A stretch of DNA of 64,000 nucleotides from Streptomyces solicavernae (GCF_029968095.1 NZ_JASCIR010000019.1:1-64000); one strand, 5' to 3'. Positions 8,180 to 16,225 are shown, counted from the stretch's first letter. Notes: generated by a model from the letters alone, not told the origin. A program made the numbers and translations.

Positions 8180-8226
8180 GTTCCACTCCTCGCTTGCTCA
8201 AAAATGCGGGGCTGCTCAAAAAATGC

Positions 8227-8262
8227 GGGGCCCGGCGGGCCGTCCCCTGCCCGCCGGGCCCC
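8227..8262. terminator. Bidirectional 14-bp hairpin
   Basis: A perfect 14-bp stem (8227-8240 with 8249-8262) is followed by TTTT on the plus strand and by GCATTTTTT on the minus strand. It closes the MFS gene. An imperfect direct repeat, GCTCAAAAATGCGGGG, lies to its left at 8196-8230. Confidence 0.85.
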
Positions 8263-8270
8263 TTTTCCCG

Positions 8271-8315
8271 CCGGTCGCCGTGCCCGCCTCCGCTCGAAAC
8301 GGACACGGCGACCGG
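8271..8315. terminator. Second hairpin after the MFS gene
   Basis: A perfect 12-bp stem (8271-8282 with 8304-8315) with a 21-nt loop lies immediately after the MFS stop codon on the minus strand. With the hairpin at 8227-8262 it forms a double terminator. Confidence 0.7.
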
Positions 8316-8324
8316 AGTCGTGAA

Positions 8325-10847
8325 CTACGCCTCGGGGTGGGCGAGTTCGATGTCGTGACCGTCCGCGCCGCTGCCGCTGACCGTCAGCGCCATGGCCGCC
8401 GGCGGGTAGCCGCTCGCCATGACCGTGTACTCGCCGCTGTCCAGGTCGGTGAAGGCGTACGCGCCGTCCTCCCCGGTCGTCGACGTCGCGACCACGTTCC
8501 CGGCCGCGTCGACCAGCGTGACCCGCGCGTCCCGCAGCGGTCCGCCCGCCGCGAGCACGGTGCCCTGCACCCGCGCCCCGGCCTGCAGGGCCACCTCGAC
8601 GCGGGTGACGCCCTGGCCCGCCACGTCGACGGGGAGCGCGAGCGGCCGGTGGCCCTCGGCGTTCACGGCCAGGGTGACGGGGCCCGGGACCAGCTCGCCG
8701 AAGCCGAACTCGCCCTGCTCACCGGACTGCCCGGTGGCCAGCACGTCGCCGCGCACATCGGTCACGACGACCATCGCGCCGACCACGGGCTTCGCCCCGT
8801 CCGCCGTCCGCACCACACCGGCGAGCCCGCTGGTGCCGCTGAGCTGCACGTCGTACGCGAGCGGCTCGGCGCCGACGACGACGGTGGAGGCCTGCGGCTG
8901 GAACCCGTCCGCCGAGGCGATCAGGACGTACGAACCGGCGCCGGGCGCGTCGAGGACGTAGCCGCCGTCCTGCTGGGCGATGGTGCGGCCCAGCTGACGG
9001 CCGCCGAGCGAGATCAGCGTGACCGCGGCCCGGGGGACCCCGGCGCCGTCGCCGCCGCGGACGATGCCGCGCACCTCGATGCCGCGCACCTCGATGCCGG
9101 GCTGGCCGGGCTGGCCGGGCTGGCCGGACGTACTCTGCACGATCGTCTGCGCCTCCTCGGGCTGCGGGGTCGGAGCCGAGGCCACAGTGGTGGCGGGCTC
9201 GGAGGTTTTGGAGGTTTCGGAGGACGACGGGGGCTCGGTCGTGACCGCCTTCGCCGTCGCGGCACCGGTCTTCAGCGGGACCTCCTTGATGAACAGGGTC
9301 AGCAGGAAGGCCAGGAACGCCGCGGGCGCCGCGTACAGGAAGATGTCGGCGACGCCGTGTCCGTACGCGCTCTCCATCACGGTGCGGATCGGAGCCGGCA
9401 GCTGGTCCAGGTCCGGGATGGAGCCGCCGCCGGTGCCACCGTGTCCGGCCAGGCCTGCGGCCTTCGGGCCGAGTTCGGCGATGCCGTCCTTGACGTAGTC
9501 GGTGACGCGGGAGCCCATCACGGCGCCGAGCGCGGAGACGCCCAACGCGCCGCCGAGGGACCGGAAGAAGGTGACGACCGAGCTGGCCGCGCCGAGGTCC
9601 TTCGGGTCGACCTGGTTCTGGGTGCAGAGCACGAGGTTCTGCATCATCATGCCGATGCCGAGACCCATCAGGGCCATGAAGATCGCGATGTGCCAGTACT
9701 CGGTGTCGTACCGCATCGTGCCGAGCAGGCCCATGCCCGCCGTCACCAGGGCACCGCCGCTGACCAGCCATGCCTTCCACTTGCCGGTCTTGGTGATGAT
9801 CTGCCCGGAGACGGTGGACGAGACGAACAGGCCGCCGATCATCGGGATCGTCAGGACGCCGGACATCGTCGGCGACTCACCGCGGGCCAGCTGGAAGTAC
9901 TGGCTGAAGAACACGGTGCCGCTGAACATCGCGATGCCCACGAAGAGCGAGGCGAGCGAGGCCAGGGTGATCGTCTTGTTGCGGAAGAGCCGCAGCGGAA
10001 TGATCGGCTCGCGCGCCTTGCTCTCGATGAAGACGAAGATCAGCGCGAGCAGCACCGAGCCACCGACCATCGCGTACGACTGCCAGGACACCCAGTCGTA
10101 CTTGTCGCCGGCGAAGGTCACCCAGACCAGGAGCAGCGAGACGGCCGCCGAGATGAAGAAGGCACCGCCCCAGTCGACCTTCACGTCCCGCTTCACGATG
10201 GGGAGCTTCAGGGTCTTCTGCAGCACGATCAGCGCTACGACGGCGAAGGGCACGCCGACGTAGAAGCACCAGCGCCAGCCCCAGTGGTCGGTGATGACAC
10301 CGCCGAGCAGCGGGCCGCCGACCGTGGCGACGGCGAAGGTGGCGCCGAGGTAGCCGCTGTAGCGGCCGCGCTCGCGCGGGGAGATCATCGCGGCCATCAC
10401 GATCTGCGCGAGGGCGGAGAGACCGCCGACGCCGATGCCCTGCACGACCCGGCAGGCGATCAGCATGCCCGGGTCCTGCGACAGGCCGGCCACGATCGAG
10501 CCCGCCATGAAGATGACGAGCGATATCTGGACAAGCAGCTTCTTGCTGAACAGGTCGGCGAGCTTGCCCCACAGCGGGGTCGTCGCGGTCATCGCGAGCA
10601 GCGAGGCCGTGACAACCCAGGTGTACGCGGACTGGCCGCCGCCGAGGTCGGAGATGATCTCGGGCAGCGCGTTGGAGACGATCGTCGACGACAGGATCGC
10701 GACGAACATGCCGAGCAGCAGGCCCGACAGTGCCTCCATGATCTGCCGGTGCGTCATGGGCGAGGCATCGCTGTGACCTGCCTGCCCGCCGTGGCCGCCA
10801 TGCTTGGCATGGCTGCCCCGCACACCGGCCGGTGTGGTCGTTGCCAT
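8325..10847 (-). CDS. DHA2-type MFS exporter with C-terminal regulatory-like repeats (840 aa)
   Basis: Residues about 30-525 are an EmrB/QacA-type transporter (MFVAILSSTIVSNALPEI in helix 1, WGKLADLFSKK in loop 2-3, GYLGATFAVATVGGPLLGGV in the antiporter motif C region); 14 membrane segments are expected. It should pump hydrophobic drugs or metabolites out with protons. Residues about 590-840 hold three carboxypeptidase-regulatory-like beta domains (GIVRGGDGAGVPRAAVTLIS; GVVRTADGAKPVVGAMVVVT; GTVLAAGGPLRDARVTLVDA), and the linker has GQP and EVRGI tandem repeats. Usual family length is about 500 residues, so this is a fusion. GGAG precedes the ATG. The MarR gene 74 bp upstream is the likely regulator. 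Confidence 0.9.
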   Translation of the reverse strand: MATTTPAGVRGSHAKHGGHGGQAGHSDASPMTHRQIMEALSGLLLGMFVAILSSTIVSNALPEIISDLGGGQSAYTWVVTASLLAMTATTPLWGKLADLFSKKLLVQISLVIFMAGSIVAGLSQDPGMLIACRVVQGIGVGGLSALAQIVMAAMISPRERGRYSGYLGATFAVATVGGPLLGGVITDHWGWRWCFYVGVPFAVVALIVLQKTLKLPIVKRDVKVDWGGAFFISAAVSLLLVWVTFAGDKYDWVSWQSYAMVGGSVLLALIFVFIESKAREPIIPLRLFRNKTITLASLASLFVGIAMFSGTVFFSQYFQLARGESPTMSGVLTIPMIGGLFVSSTVSGQIITKTGKWKAWLVSGGALVTAGMGLLGTMRYDTEYWHIAIFMALMGLGIGMMMQNLVLCTQNQVDPKDLGAASSVVTFFRSLGGALGVSALGAVMGSRVTDYVKDGIAELGPKAAGLAGHGGTGGGSIPDLDQLPAPIRTVMESAYGHGVADIFLYAAPAAFLAFLLTLFIKEVPLKTGAATAKAVTTEPPSSSETSKTSEPATTVASAPTPQPEEAQTIVQSTSGQPGQPGQPGIEVRGIEVRGIVRGGDGAGVPRAAVTLISLGGRQLGRTIAQQDGGYVLDAPGAGSYVLIASADGFQPQASTVVVGAEPLAYDVQLSGTSGLAGVVRTADGAKPVVGAMVVVTDVRGDVLATGQSGEQGEFGFGELVPGPVTLAVNAEGHRPLALPVDVAGQGVTRVEVALQAGARVQGTVLAAGGPLRDARVTLVDAAGNVVATSTTGEDGAYAFTDLDSGEYTVMASGYPPAAMALTVSGSGADGHDIELAHPEA

Positions 10848-10863
10848 GGAGTTCCTTCTCCTC

Positions 10864-10932
10864 TTACTTCTTACGCGGGCTCTTACTTCTTGCGCGGGTT
10901 ACTTCTTGCGCGGGTTACTTCTACGCGGGTGT
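10864..10932. repeat. Four tandem copies of a 16-19-bp unit
   Basis: Units of the form TTACTTCTT(g/a)CGCGGG fill the gap between the MarR stop codon and the MFS ribosome-binding site, and the last copy includes the MarR stop. The array spaces the two cotranscribed genes; no other role is visible. Confidence 0.7.
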
Positions 10933-11391
10933 ACGGGTGGGCGAAGTGTGGGAGCGGGCCGGCCGGCAGTCGCCGAAGCTGTTGCGCAGCTTGGTGAGCA
11001 GGGCGCTGAGCTGGTCCACGTCGTCGTCGGACCAGTCCCGCAGGTAGTGGGCGAGTGCTGCCGTGTGGCGCTCGGAGAGCGTGCGGAGCATGTCCGACCC
11101 CTCGGGCGTGAGGTGCAGGATGCGGGAGCGCCGGTCGTCGGGGTCGGGGGACCGCTCGATCCAGCCGCGGTCCGCGACGTGCGCGACATGGCGACTCGTC
11201 ACCGACATGTCGACAGCGAGCAGCTCCGCGAGCCGGCTCATCCGCATCTCGCCGTATTTGCCGAGGAGGGCGAGGACCGCCGCCGATCCGGCCGGGCACT
11301 CGACCGGAAGGGACCGGGCGAGTTCGCGTTTGACGGCGCCGATGGCGCTCAGCTGGCGACCGAGGTCCTCGTACCGAGGCTGTGCGGCCAT
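10921..11391 (-). CDS. MarR-family regulator of the MFS exporter (156 aa)
   Basis: A winged-helix MarR protein: MSRLAELLAVDMSVTSRHVA is the recognition region and DPDDRRSRILHLTPEG the wing. Such proteins repress exporters and release DNA on binding phenolic or drug ligands. GGAGGGTGG precedes ATG 11391. Two inverted repeats with TTGC half-sites (11410-11424 and 11440-11452) lie immediately upstream and are likely autoregulatory operators. It is cotranscribed with, and lies upstream of, the MFS gene. Confidence 0.9.
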   Translation of the reverse strand: MAAQPRYEDLGRQLSAIGAVKRELARSLPVECPAGSAAVLALLGKYGEMRMSRLAELLAVDMSVTSRHVAHVADRGWIERSPDPDDRRSRILHLTPEGSDMLRTLSERHTAALAHYLRDWSDDDVDQLSALLTKLRNSFGDCRPARSHTSPTRTPA

Positions 11392-11409
11392 GACCACCCT
11401 CCACTTTTT

Positions 11410-11452
11410 GTTGCTTAGAGCAACGATAGAAGCAGTTGGTTGCCGAAGGCAA
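11410..11452. promoter_or_regulatory. Paired MarR operator sites
   Basis: GTTGCT-TAG-AGCAAC at 11410-11424 and TTGCC-GAA-GGCAA at 11440-11452 share TTGC half-sites, with centres 29 bp apart. They cover the promoter region of the MarR-MFS unit on the minus strand. Confidence 0.6.
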
Positions 11453-11579
11453 ATTGAAAGGGGGGTTTTGCCGCTAAAAACCTGGCAATGCTCAGGCAAA
11501 GGGACGAGGCGTACGTGATGGCGACTGAGAGTCACCCGGGGCTTGGGCCGGAACCCCGGATTCGCTAGGGTCCTGCCCC

Positions 11580-11807
11580 ATGGCACACAACCCCCACGCC
11601 CCGCAGGGCCCCCAGGGCGGCAACGACCCCGCGGGCAGCACTCAGATGTTCCGCGCCTTCGTCGAGGAGGGCGAGCAGAGGGCCCCGCAGGCGGCCCGCG
11701 GCGGCTGGTCGACCGGCAAGAAGGTCGCGGTCATCGGCGGCATCGTCGTGCTGGTCCTGGCGTTCGCGGTCCTGTCGCTGCCGAACCAGCCCTGGACGAT
11801 CTTCTGA
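11580..11807 (+). CDS. Small single-pass membrane protein (75 aa)
   Basis: A 75-residue protein with a polar N-terminal 47 residues (HNPHAPQGPQGGND...) and one clear membrane helix, VAVIGGIVVLVLAFAVLSL, near the C-terminus, so the N-terminus is probably cytoplasmic. It is a hypothetical type that recurs in Streptomyces, but I cannot assign a role. It stands alone, divergent from the MarR gene, and the tandem GACCGGTCTTCT units start at its stop codon. Confidence 0.65.
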   Translation: MAHNPHAPQGPQGGNDPAGSTQMFRAFVEEGEQRAPQAARGGWSTGKKVAVIGGIVVLVLAFAVLSLPNQPWTIF

Positions 11808-11962
11808 CCGGTCTTCTGACCGGTCTTCTGGCCGTTCTTACGGTCGCTGCTCCTGGCGCTGGTACTGGTACTGGTACTGCTCCTGGTCCGTGTCCCAGTC
11901 CTGGTCCTGGTCCTGGTCCTGCTTCCGGTCCTGGTCCTGCTTCCGGTCCTGGTCCCGCTCCT
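11798..11962. repeat. Tandem repeat block GACCGGTCTTCT / CCTGGT
   Basis: Three 12-bp units (TCTTCTGACCGG type) are followed by many hexamer-like CTGGTA/CCTGGT units up to the stop codon of the convergent lipoprotein gene. The DNA lies between two convergent genes and contains no credible gene; reading frames through it are simple repeats. Confidence 0.7.
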
Positions 11963-12731
11963 ACTTCCACTTCACCGAGACGTCCTGGGTCTCGATGTGC
12001 ATGCCGAGCGGTACGCGCCAGGCGTCCACGCAGAGCCTCCAGGACTCGGTGACGGACTCACCCGGCCCGATCGGCCCCGGAAGCTTCCGCTCCGACTCGA
12101 TCGTGGCCCAGTCCACGCCGAGCCCGCCGATGACGTGTGTACCGAAGGTGACGGTCCCCGAACGCACCGGTGTGCCACCGGAGTTGTGGAACTCCACGGT
12201 CACCTTCTCGCACCACCGGTCCGCCAGCGCCTTGCGTACGGGCTCGCCGGTTTCGAGTACGGCGGGGCCTGCGGGCGACGACGACTCGGGCTCCTCGGCG
12301 GGGGGCTCGGGGTCGGTCGAACCGCCTGCTCCCGGGGCCGGGGTGTCGCCGTCGGCCGGGGTCGGGGCTGAGTGGTCCGGGGTCGGGGCCGGGTTCGGGT
12401 TCGCGAGGTCGCCGGAGGTGGCCGCCTCGGGTGCGCTGCTCTCCGTACCGCCGGGAGCCGCACCGCCACCGGACTCGGAGCCTTGTCCGCGCCCACCCGC
12501 CCCGTCCAGCGGCACCATCCGCACATCGCCGGTGGGGGCGACCGTACGGCCCGGGCTTCTGTCGGGTGAGGCGCCCACGGCACCGAGCGCCACGTATCCG
12601 TCGTCGCCATCGGAGGTATCCCCTCCGCAGGCGGCGAGCAGCGTTGCCAGACACACGACAGCCGCCGAGGCCGTCGTCACGGCGCCTCGGCGGCTGCGTG
12701 CCCAAGCGATACCGGCTCGTGCTCGTGTCAT
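11961..12731 (-). CDS. Putative lipoprotein (256 aa)
   Basis: The N-terminus has a basic stretch, a hydrophobic segment and a lipobox, LLAACGGD, with Cys at about residue 35, so export and lipid anchoring are expected. Residues about 75-150 are a low-complexity Pro/Ala/Gly/Ser/Glu linker. The C-terminal 100 residues (WCEKVTVEFHNSGGTPVRSG, VTESWRLCVDAW) look like a secreted beta-sandwich resembling cellulose-binding or DUF-type domains. The exact family is not recognised. The promoter would lie in the short gap to sigN. Confidence 0.75.
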   Translation of the reverse strand: MTRARAGIAWARSRRGAVTTASAAVVCLATLLAACGGDTSDGDDGYVALGAVGASPDRSPGRTVAPTGDVRMVPLDGAGGRGQGSESGGGAAPGGTESSAPEAATSGDLANPNPAPTPDHSAPTPADGDTPAPGAGGSTDPEPPAEEPESSSPAGPAVLETGEPVRKALADRWCEKVTVEFHNSGGTPVRSGTVTFGTHVIGGLGVDWATIESERKLPGPIGPGESVTESWRLCVDAWRVPLGMHIETQDVSVKWK

Positions 12732-12793
12732 GGGCGCCAGTCTGTCTGACGCACCGTCAAATATGAACCCTCACGGTTCTGTTCAGTCCTGGA

Positions 12794-13654
12794 TCAGTCC
12801 TGGATCAGCCCTTCCCGCAACTGCGCGAGCGTGCGCGTGAGCAGGCGTGAGACGTGCATCTGGGAGATGCCGACCTCCTCGCCGATCTGCGACTGCGTCA
12901 TGTTCGCGAAGAAGCGGAGCATGATGATCTGCCGTTCCCTGGGCGGGAGTTTGGCGAGCAGCGGCTTCAGTGACTCGCGGTACTCCACGCCTTCCAGCGC
13001 GCTGTCCTCGTATCCGAGCCGGTCCGCGAGCGAGCCCTCGCCGCCGTCGTCCTCGGGCGCCGGGGAGTCGAGCGAGGAGGCGGTGTACGCGTTGCCGACC
13101 GCGAGGCCGTCGACCACGTCCTCCTCGGACACGCCCAGGACGGCGGCGAGTTCGGGCACGGTCGGCGAGCGGTCCAGCTTCTGCGCCAGTTCGTCGCTGG
13201 CCTTGGTGAGCGCGAGCCGCAGCTCCTGAAGCCGTCGCGGCACGCGCACCGACCAGCTGGTGTCGCGGAAGAAGCGCTTGATCTCGCCGACGACGGTCGG
13301 CATCGCGAACGTCGGGAATTCCACGCCGCGTTCGCAGTCGAAGCGGTCGATCGCCTTGATCAGGCCGATGGTGCCGACCTGGATGATGTCCTCCATCGGC
13401 TCGTTGCGGCTGCGGAAGCGGGCCGCCGCGTACCGCACCAGCGGCAGGTTGAGCTCGATGAGCGTGTCACGTACGTACGCGCGCTCCGGGCTGTCCTCGT
13501 CCAGCGCGGCCAGGCGCAGGAACAGGGAACGGGACAAGGTGCGGGTGTCGATGGCTGTCGATGGTTGCGGACGGAGCGCGTCGGGTGCGCTCGGCGCGCT
13601 CGGCGCGCTCTTCGTGAGCGTGAGCACCTTCGAGCTGCCCTGTTCTGCGGACAT
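12794..13654 (-). CDS. sigN: RNA polymerase sigma factor, SigB/F/G group (SigN-like, 286 aa)
   Basis: Sigma-70 regions 2, 3 and 4 are all present: LVRYAAARFRSRNEPMEDII, VGTIGLIKAIDRFD and FPTFAMPTVVGEIKRFFRD for region 2, and LPPRERQIIMLRFFANMTQ with a terminal helix-turn-helix SQIGEEVGISQMHVSRLLTR for region 4. Streptomyces members of this SigB-like group control stress and development. GGGGGT precedes ATG 13654. An adjacent second paralogue (14116-14976) recalls the S. coelicolor sigN-sigF pair, which is the basis for the symbol. The N-terminal tail has an SAPSAPSAP repeat. No anti-sigma gene is adjacent. Confidence 0.85.
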   Translation of the reverse strand: MSAEQGSSKVLTLTKSAPSAPSAPDALRPQPSTAIDTRTLSRSLFLRLAALDEDSPERAYVRDTLIELNLPLVRYAAARFRSRNEPMEDIIQVGTIGLIKAIDRFDCERGVEFPTFAMPTVVGEIKRFFRDTSWSVRVPRRLQELRLALTKASDELAQKLDRSPTVPELAAVLGVSEEDVVDGLAVGNAYTASSLDSPAPEDDGGEGSLADRLGYEDSALEGVEYRESLKPLLAKLPPRERQIIMLRFFANMTQSQIGEEVGISQMHVSRLLTRTLAQLREGLIQD

Positions 13655-13984
13655 GCCACCCCCTTGAGGTCGCGGACGGTCGCGGCGGGCGCTCCGTCTT
13701 CAGGAACGCAGCCTCCACCTGAATACCGGTCATGAGGCTGCGGCAAACGCGGTTCCCGCAGAATGTCACATGTCGGCAACACGCTGTAGCGCCAAGTCGA
13801 CAAATCTGTGCAGGAAAAGGCCGGTACACGGCTTTTGTGTCGGCAAGCCCCAAGATCATGCTCCACCCGTCACGGTGGCCGTTCGCTCCCTTGTACGGAA
13901 CCCCGGCCGGGCGGGTTGAGGCGGAGTATGCCGCGTGGGCGGGGGAGTTGGGAGGGGGTACGAGGGGCGCACTGGATCAAAGCC

Positions 13985-14042
13985 CAGCCCGTCCGGCGTT
14001 CGAGGGCGAGCAAATTCCAGCCCGTCCGCGTTTGAGGGCGAG
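13985..14042. repeat. Two copies of a Streptomyces intergenic repeat
   Basis: CAGCCCGTCCGGCGTTCGAG (extended by GGCGAG) and a slightly altered second copy occur at 13985-14010 and 14018-14042, in the 460-bp gap between sigN and sigF. This motif is familiar as a dispersed repetitive element in Streptomyces intergenic DNA. The rest of the gap (13655-13984) should contain the sigN promoter; I see no gene in it. Confidence 0.6.
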
Positions 14043-14115
14043 CCCGCTGGGCGATCGCGGCGCCCGGGCCGACGGTGCCGGAACGTGAGCCGGAACCCGG
14101 GCCCCGCCCCCAGCG

Positions 14116-14976
14116 CTACGCGTCGATGCGGTTGGCGGACCGCAGGCGGGCGAAACTACGGGCGAGGAGGCGCGAGACGTGCATCTGGGAGACCCCGAGC
14201 TCGGCGCTGATCTGCGACTGCGTCAGGTTGTTGTAGTAGCGCAGGAGCAGGATCCGCTGTTCGCGCTCGGGCAGCTGGACCAGCAGGTGCCGGACGAGGT
14301 CCCGGTGTTCGACGCCGTCGAGCGCGGGGTCCTCGTAGCCGAGCCGGTCGAGCAGCCCCGGCAGCCCGTCGCCCTCCTGCGCGGCTTCCAACGACGTTGC
14401 GTGGTAGGACCGTCCGGCCTCGATGCAGGCGAGCACCTCGTCCTCGCCGATGCGCAGCCGCTCGGCGATCTCGGCGGTCGTTGGGGAGCGCCCGTACGCC
14501 GTCGTGAGATCCTCCGTCGCCCCCGTCACCTGCACCCACAACTCGTGCAGCCGGCGCGGTACGTGCACGGTGCGGACGTTGTCGCGGAAGTACCGCTTGA
14601 TCTCGCCGACGACGGTCGGCATCGCGAACGTCGGGAACTGCACGCCGCGTTCCGGGTCGAAGCGGTCGATGGCGTTGATCAGTCCGATGGTGCCGACCTG
14701 GACCACGTCCTCCATCGGCTCGTTGCGGCTGCGGAACCGCGCCGCCGCGTACCGCACCAGCGGCAGGTTCGCCTCGATGAGCGCGGCCCGCACGCGGCCG
14801 TGCTCCGGGGTTCCCGGGGTCAGGTCCTTGAGCTGGGCGAACAGCACCTGGGTCAGCGCTCGGGTGTCCGCGCCCCGCTTCTTCGCGGGGGACGGCTCGG
14901 CCGCCCCGGTCGCCGCCCGCGCCCCGTCCTGTGGGGCGTCCTGGGGCGGCACTCGAGGCGCAGTACTGGCCGGCAC
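14116..14976 (-). CDS. sigF: RNA polymerase sigma factor SigF (286 aa)
   Basis: A close paralogue of the previous gene with intact region 2 (LVRYAAARFRSRNEPMEDVV, FPTFAMPTVVGEIKRYFRD) and region 4 (LPEREQRILLLRYYNNLTQ, SQISAELGVSQMHVSRLLAR). S. coelicolor SigF acts late in spore maturation. The start is set at GTG 14976 (protein beginning PASTAPRVPP), which has GGGGTGG eight bases upstream; GTG 14988 and the longer frame to 15066 are alternatives. The leader carries four 14-bp direct repeats. It lies in tandem with sigN, with a 460-bp gap. Confidence 0.9.
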   Translation of the reverse strand: MPASTAPRVPPQDAPQDGARAATGAAEPSPAKKRGADTRALTQVLFAQLKDLTPGTPEHGRVRAALIEANLPLVRYAAARFRSRNEPMEDVVQVGTIGLINAIDRFDPERGVQFPTFAMPTVVGEIKRYFRDNVRTVHVPRRLHELWVQVTGATEDLTTAYGRSPTTAEIAERLRIGEDEVLACIEAGRSYHATSLEAAQEGDGLPGLLDRLGYEDPALDGVEHRDLVRHLLVQLPEREQRILLLRYYNNLTQSQISAELGVSQMHVSRLLARSFARLRSANRIDA

Positions 14977-14994
14977 GGTCAACGCCACCCCTTT

Positions 14995-15050
14995 TCGAAA
15001 CGAACCGCTCGAAACGAACCAATCTGAACGAACCGCTCTGAACGAACCGT
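14995..15050. repeat. Four 14-bp direct repeats in the sigF leader
   Basis: Units TCGAAACGAACCGC, TCGAAACGAACCAA, TCTGAACGAACCGC and TCTGAACGAACCGT follow each other without gaps, immediately upstream of the sigF ribosome-binding site. On the minus strand each unit reads GGTTCGTT. They could be activator or sigma-contact sites, or simply a tandem duplication. Confidence 0.7.
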
Positions 15051-15161
15051 TCCACTCATCCGTCAAAAGCGGTCATAGCATCACAAGACATGTGCACTGT
15101 GTGCAAGCACCAGATAACGCCGTGTTGAAGGGCAAGTTGGGGTCAAACGCAGAAAAGACCC

Positions 15162-15186
15162 CCCACCGGATCCGGTGAGAGGCCGT
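15162..15186 (-). terminator. Terminator of the small membrane-protein gene
   Basis: The palindrome CACCGGATCCGGTG (15164-15177), extended by flanking CTCT/GGGGGG pairs, is followed on the minus strand by GGTCTTTTC. It lies about 12 bp after the stop codon of the 54-residue gene at 15198-15362. Confidence 0.7.
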
Positions 15187-15197
15187 ACGAGCGTTGC

Positions 15198-15362
15198 CTA
15201 CTGCACGAGTTGGGTCATGAAGTCGCCGACGCCCTGAGCGGCGTCGGATATCCCTTCGAAGCCCACCTGGACGAGGTCGGCGGCCCGGTCGGGCGAGTTG
15301 ATGATGGTGTAGAAGACGAAGACGATCACCACGTAAAGGGCGATCTTCTTGGCTTGCACCAC
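15198..15362 (-). CDS. Short membrane protein (about 54 aa)
   Basis: The minus strand reads from GTG 15362 (or the adjacent in-frame GTG 15359) to a TAG at 15198. It begins with a Lys pair and a strong hydrophobic helix (IALYVVIVFVFYTIINSP) and ends with an amphipathic, mostly acidic tail (FEGISDAAQGVGDFMTQLVQ). GGGGAGG stands ten bases upstream, and a terminator follows directly. Codon use is GC-rich and coherent. It is a single-pass protein of unknown function. Confidence 0.7.
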   Translation of the reverse strand: MVQAKKIALYVVIVFVFYTIINSPDRAADLVQVGFEGISDAAQGVGDFMTQLVQ

Positions 15363-15601
15363 GTCCCGGCCTCCCCTGCCTGTTCCCTGTGCCCGCGTGC
15401 GGTCGGGTGAGTCTAACGCGGTGCACGGATCACGCCAGTGGCCGCACTCACACGGCGTTCACGCGGCTTTTAAGGACCAACGGCCCGCCCCTCCAGGCCC
15501 TTTGCCGGGCCCCGGGCGGCCGCCGGGGCCGCAGTATGGGTGGTGAGCCCGGCGGATCTGGCAGGAATCCGCAGGGCAGGGACCAGGCTCCACTGCGGGG
15601 T

Positions 15602-15635
15602 CCACGTCGCGCGCTTCCCCCTGAGCGCGACGTGG
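15602..15635. terminator. Hairpin 1 of three
   Basis: CCACGTCGCGC (15602-15612) pairs perfectly with 15625-15635 across a 12-nt loop. It lies in a 560-bp gene-poor stretch (15363-15923) in which I find no convincing gene. Confidence 0.65.
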
Positions 15636-15656
15636 GCTTGAGAGCCCGGTCCTCAT

Positions 15657-15695
15657 CGGGGGAAGCGGCTTGTCCCCCCGATGCCGCTTCCCCCG
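15657..15695. terminator. Hairpin 2 of three
   Basis: A perfect 13-bp stem (CGGGGGAAGCGGC, 15657-15669, with 15683-15695) and a 13-nt loop lie 21 bp after hairpin 1. Confidence 0.65.
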
Positions 15696-15705
15696 GCCTC
15701 CTCGC

Positions 15706-15747
15706 ACGGGAGCCCCGGCGCACGGGTCATGGCGCCGGGGCTCCCGT
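15706..15747. terminator. Hairpin 3 of three
   Basis: A perfect 16-bp stem (15706-15721 with 15732-15747) and a 10-nt loop lie 10 bp after hairpin 2. No T-run follows any of the three, so factor-dependent termination or another RNA role is possible. Confidence 0.65.
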
Positions 15748-15769
15748 CGTACGGGCCGCTTGTTCCGTA

Positions 15770-15935
15770 TCAGGGCAGCTGTTCGTGTGTCCCGCGTCCG
15801 GCAAGTGGTTCGCCCGGCGTCAGGGCAGCAGCTGTTCCTGTGTCCGGCGTCGGGCAGGTGGTTCGCCCGGCGTCAGGGGTGCTGCCCGTGTGTCCGGCGT
15901 CAGGGCGGTGGCTCGCCCGGCCTTCAGGGCCGCTG
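15770..15935. repeat. 51-bp tandem repeat, three copies plus a partial
   Basis: Copies run 15770-15819, 15820-15872 and 15873-15923, each starting TCAGGG and ending TTCGCCCGGC or close to it. A fourth partial copy contains the stop codon of the gene at 15924. Copies differ by a few substitutions and small indels, so the array is not recent. Confidence 0.7.
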
Positions 15936-16187
15936 CTCGCCGCGCTCCGCTCGGGCCTGCTCGATCAGTTCCGGGTACGGGTCCTCGTCGTCCAGGTCCG
16001 AGCCGTGCAGGACGTTGACCGACCACGGGAGCGGGCACGGCGGGGCGTGGTCGGGGTCGGGGCAGAGCAGCCGGGCGATCTGCTCCTTGACCTCCTCGGC
16101 CTGCCGCTCGGTCGCGTAGATCCCGAGCCGCACTTCCCAGACGCTCGGGTCCTCCCTCTCCGCACTCTGCGGCAGTTCCTCGGCCAT
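15924..16187 (-). CDS. Conserved hypothetical protein (87 aa)
   Basis: A small acidic soluble protein (VWEVRLGIYATERQAEEVKE, LLCPDPDHAPPCPLPWSVNV, then an acidic tail). Two Cys sit in a CPDPDHAPPC arrangement. AAGGGTGAG precedes the ATG. I recognise it as a type found in Streptomyces but know no function. Its stop codon is in the last partial unit of the 51-bp repeat. Confidence 0.7.
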   Translation of the reverse strand: MAEELPQSAEREDPSVWEVRLGIYATERQAEEVKEQIARLLCPDPDHAPPCPLPWSVNVLHGSDLDDEDPYPELIEQARAERGEQRP

Positions 16188-16225
16188 CGCTCACCCTTCT
16201 GCTGCGGGGACGCGGGCGCCGCGCC

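Noticed and set aside
8097..10997. 966-codon frame antisense to the MFS gene
   Set aside because: Composition is a complement-strand artefact of GC-rich codons; the minus frame has all transporter motifs.
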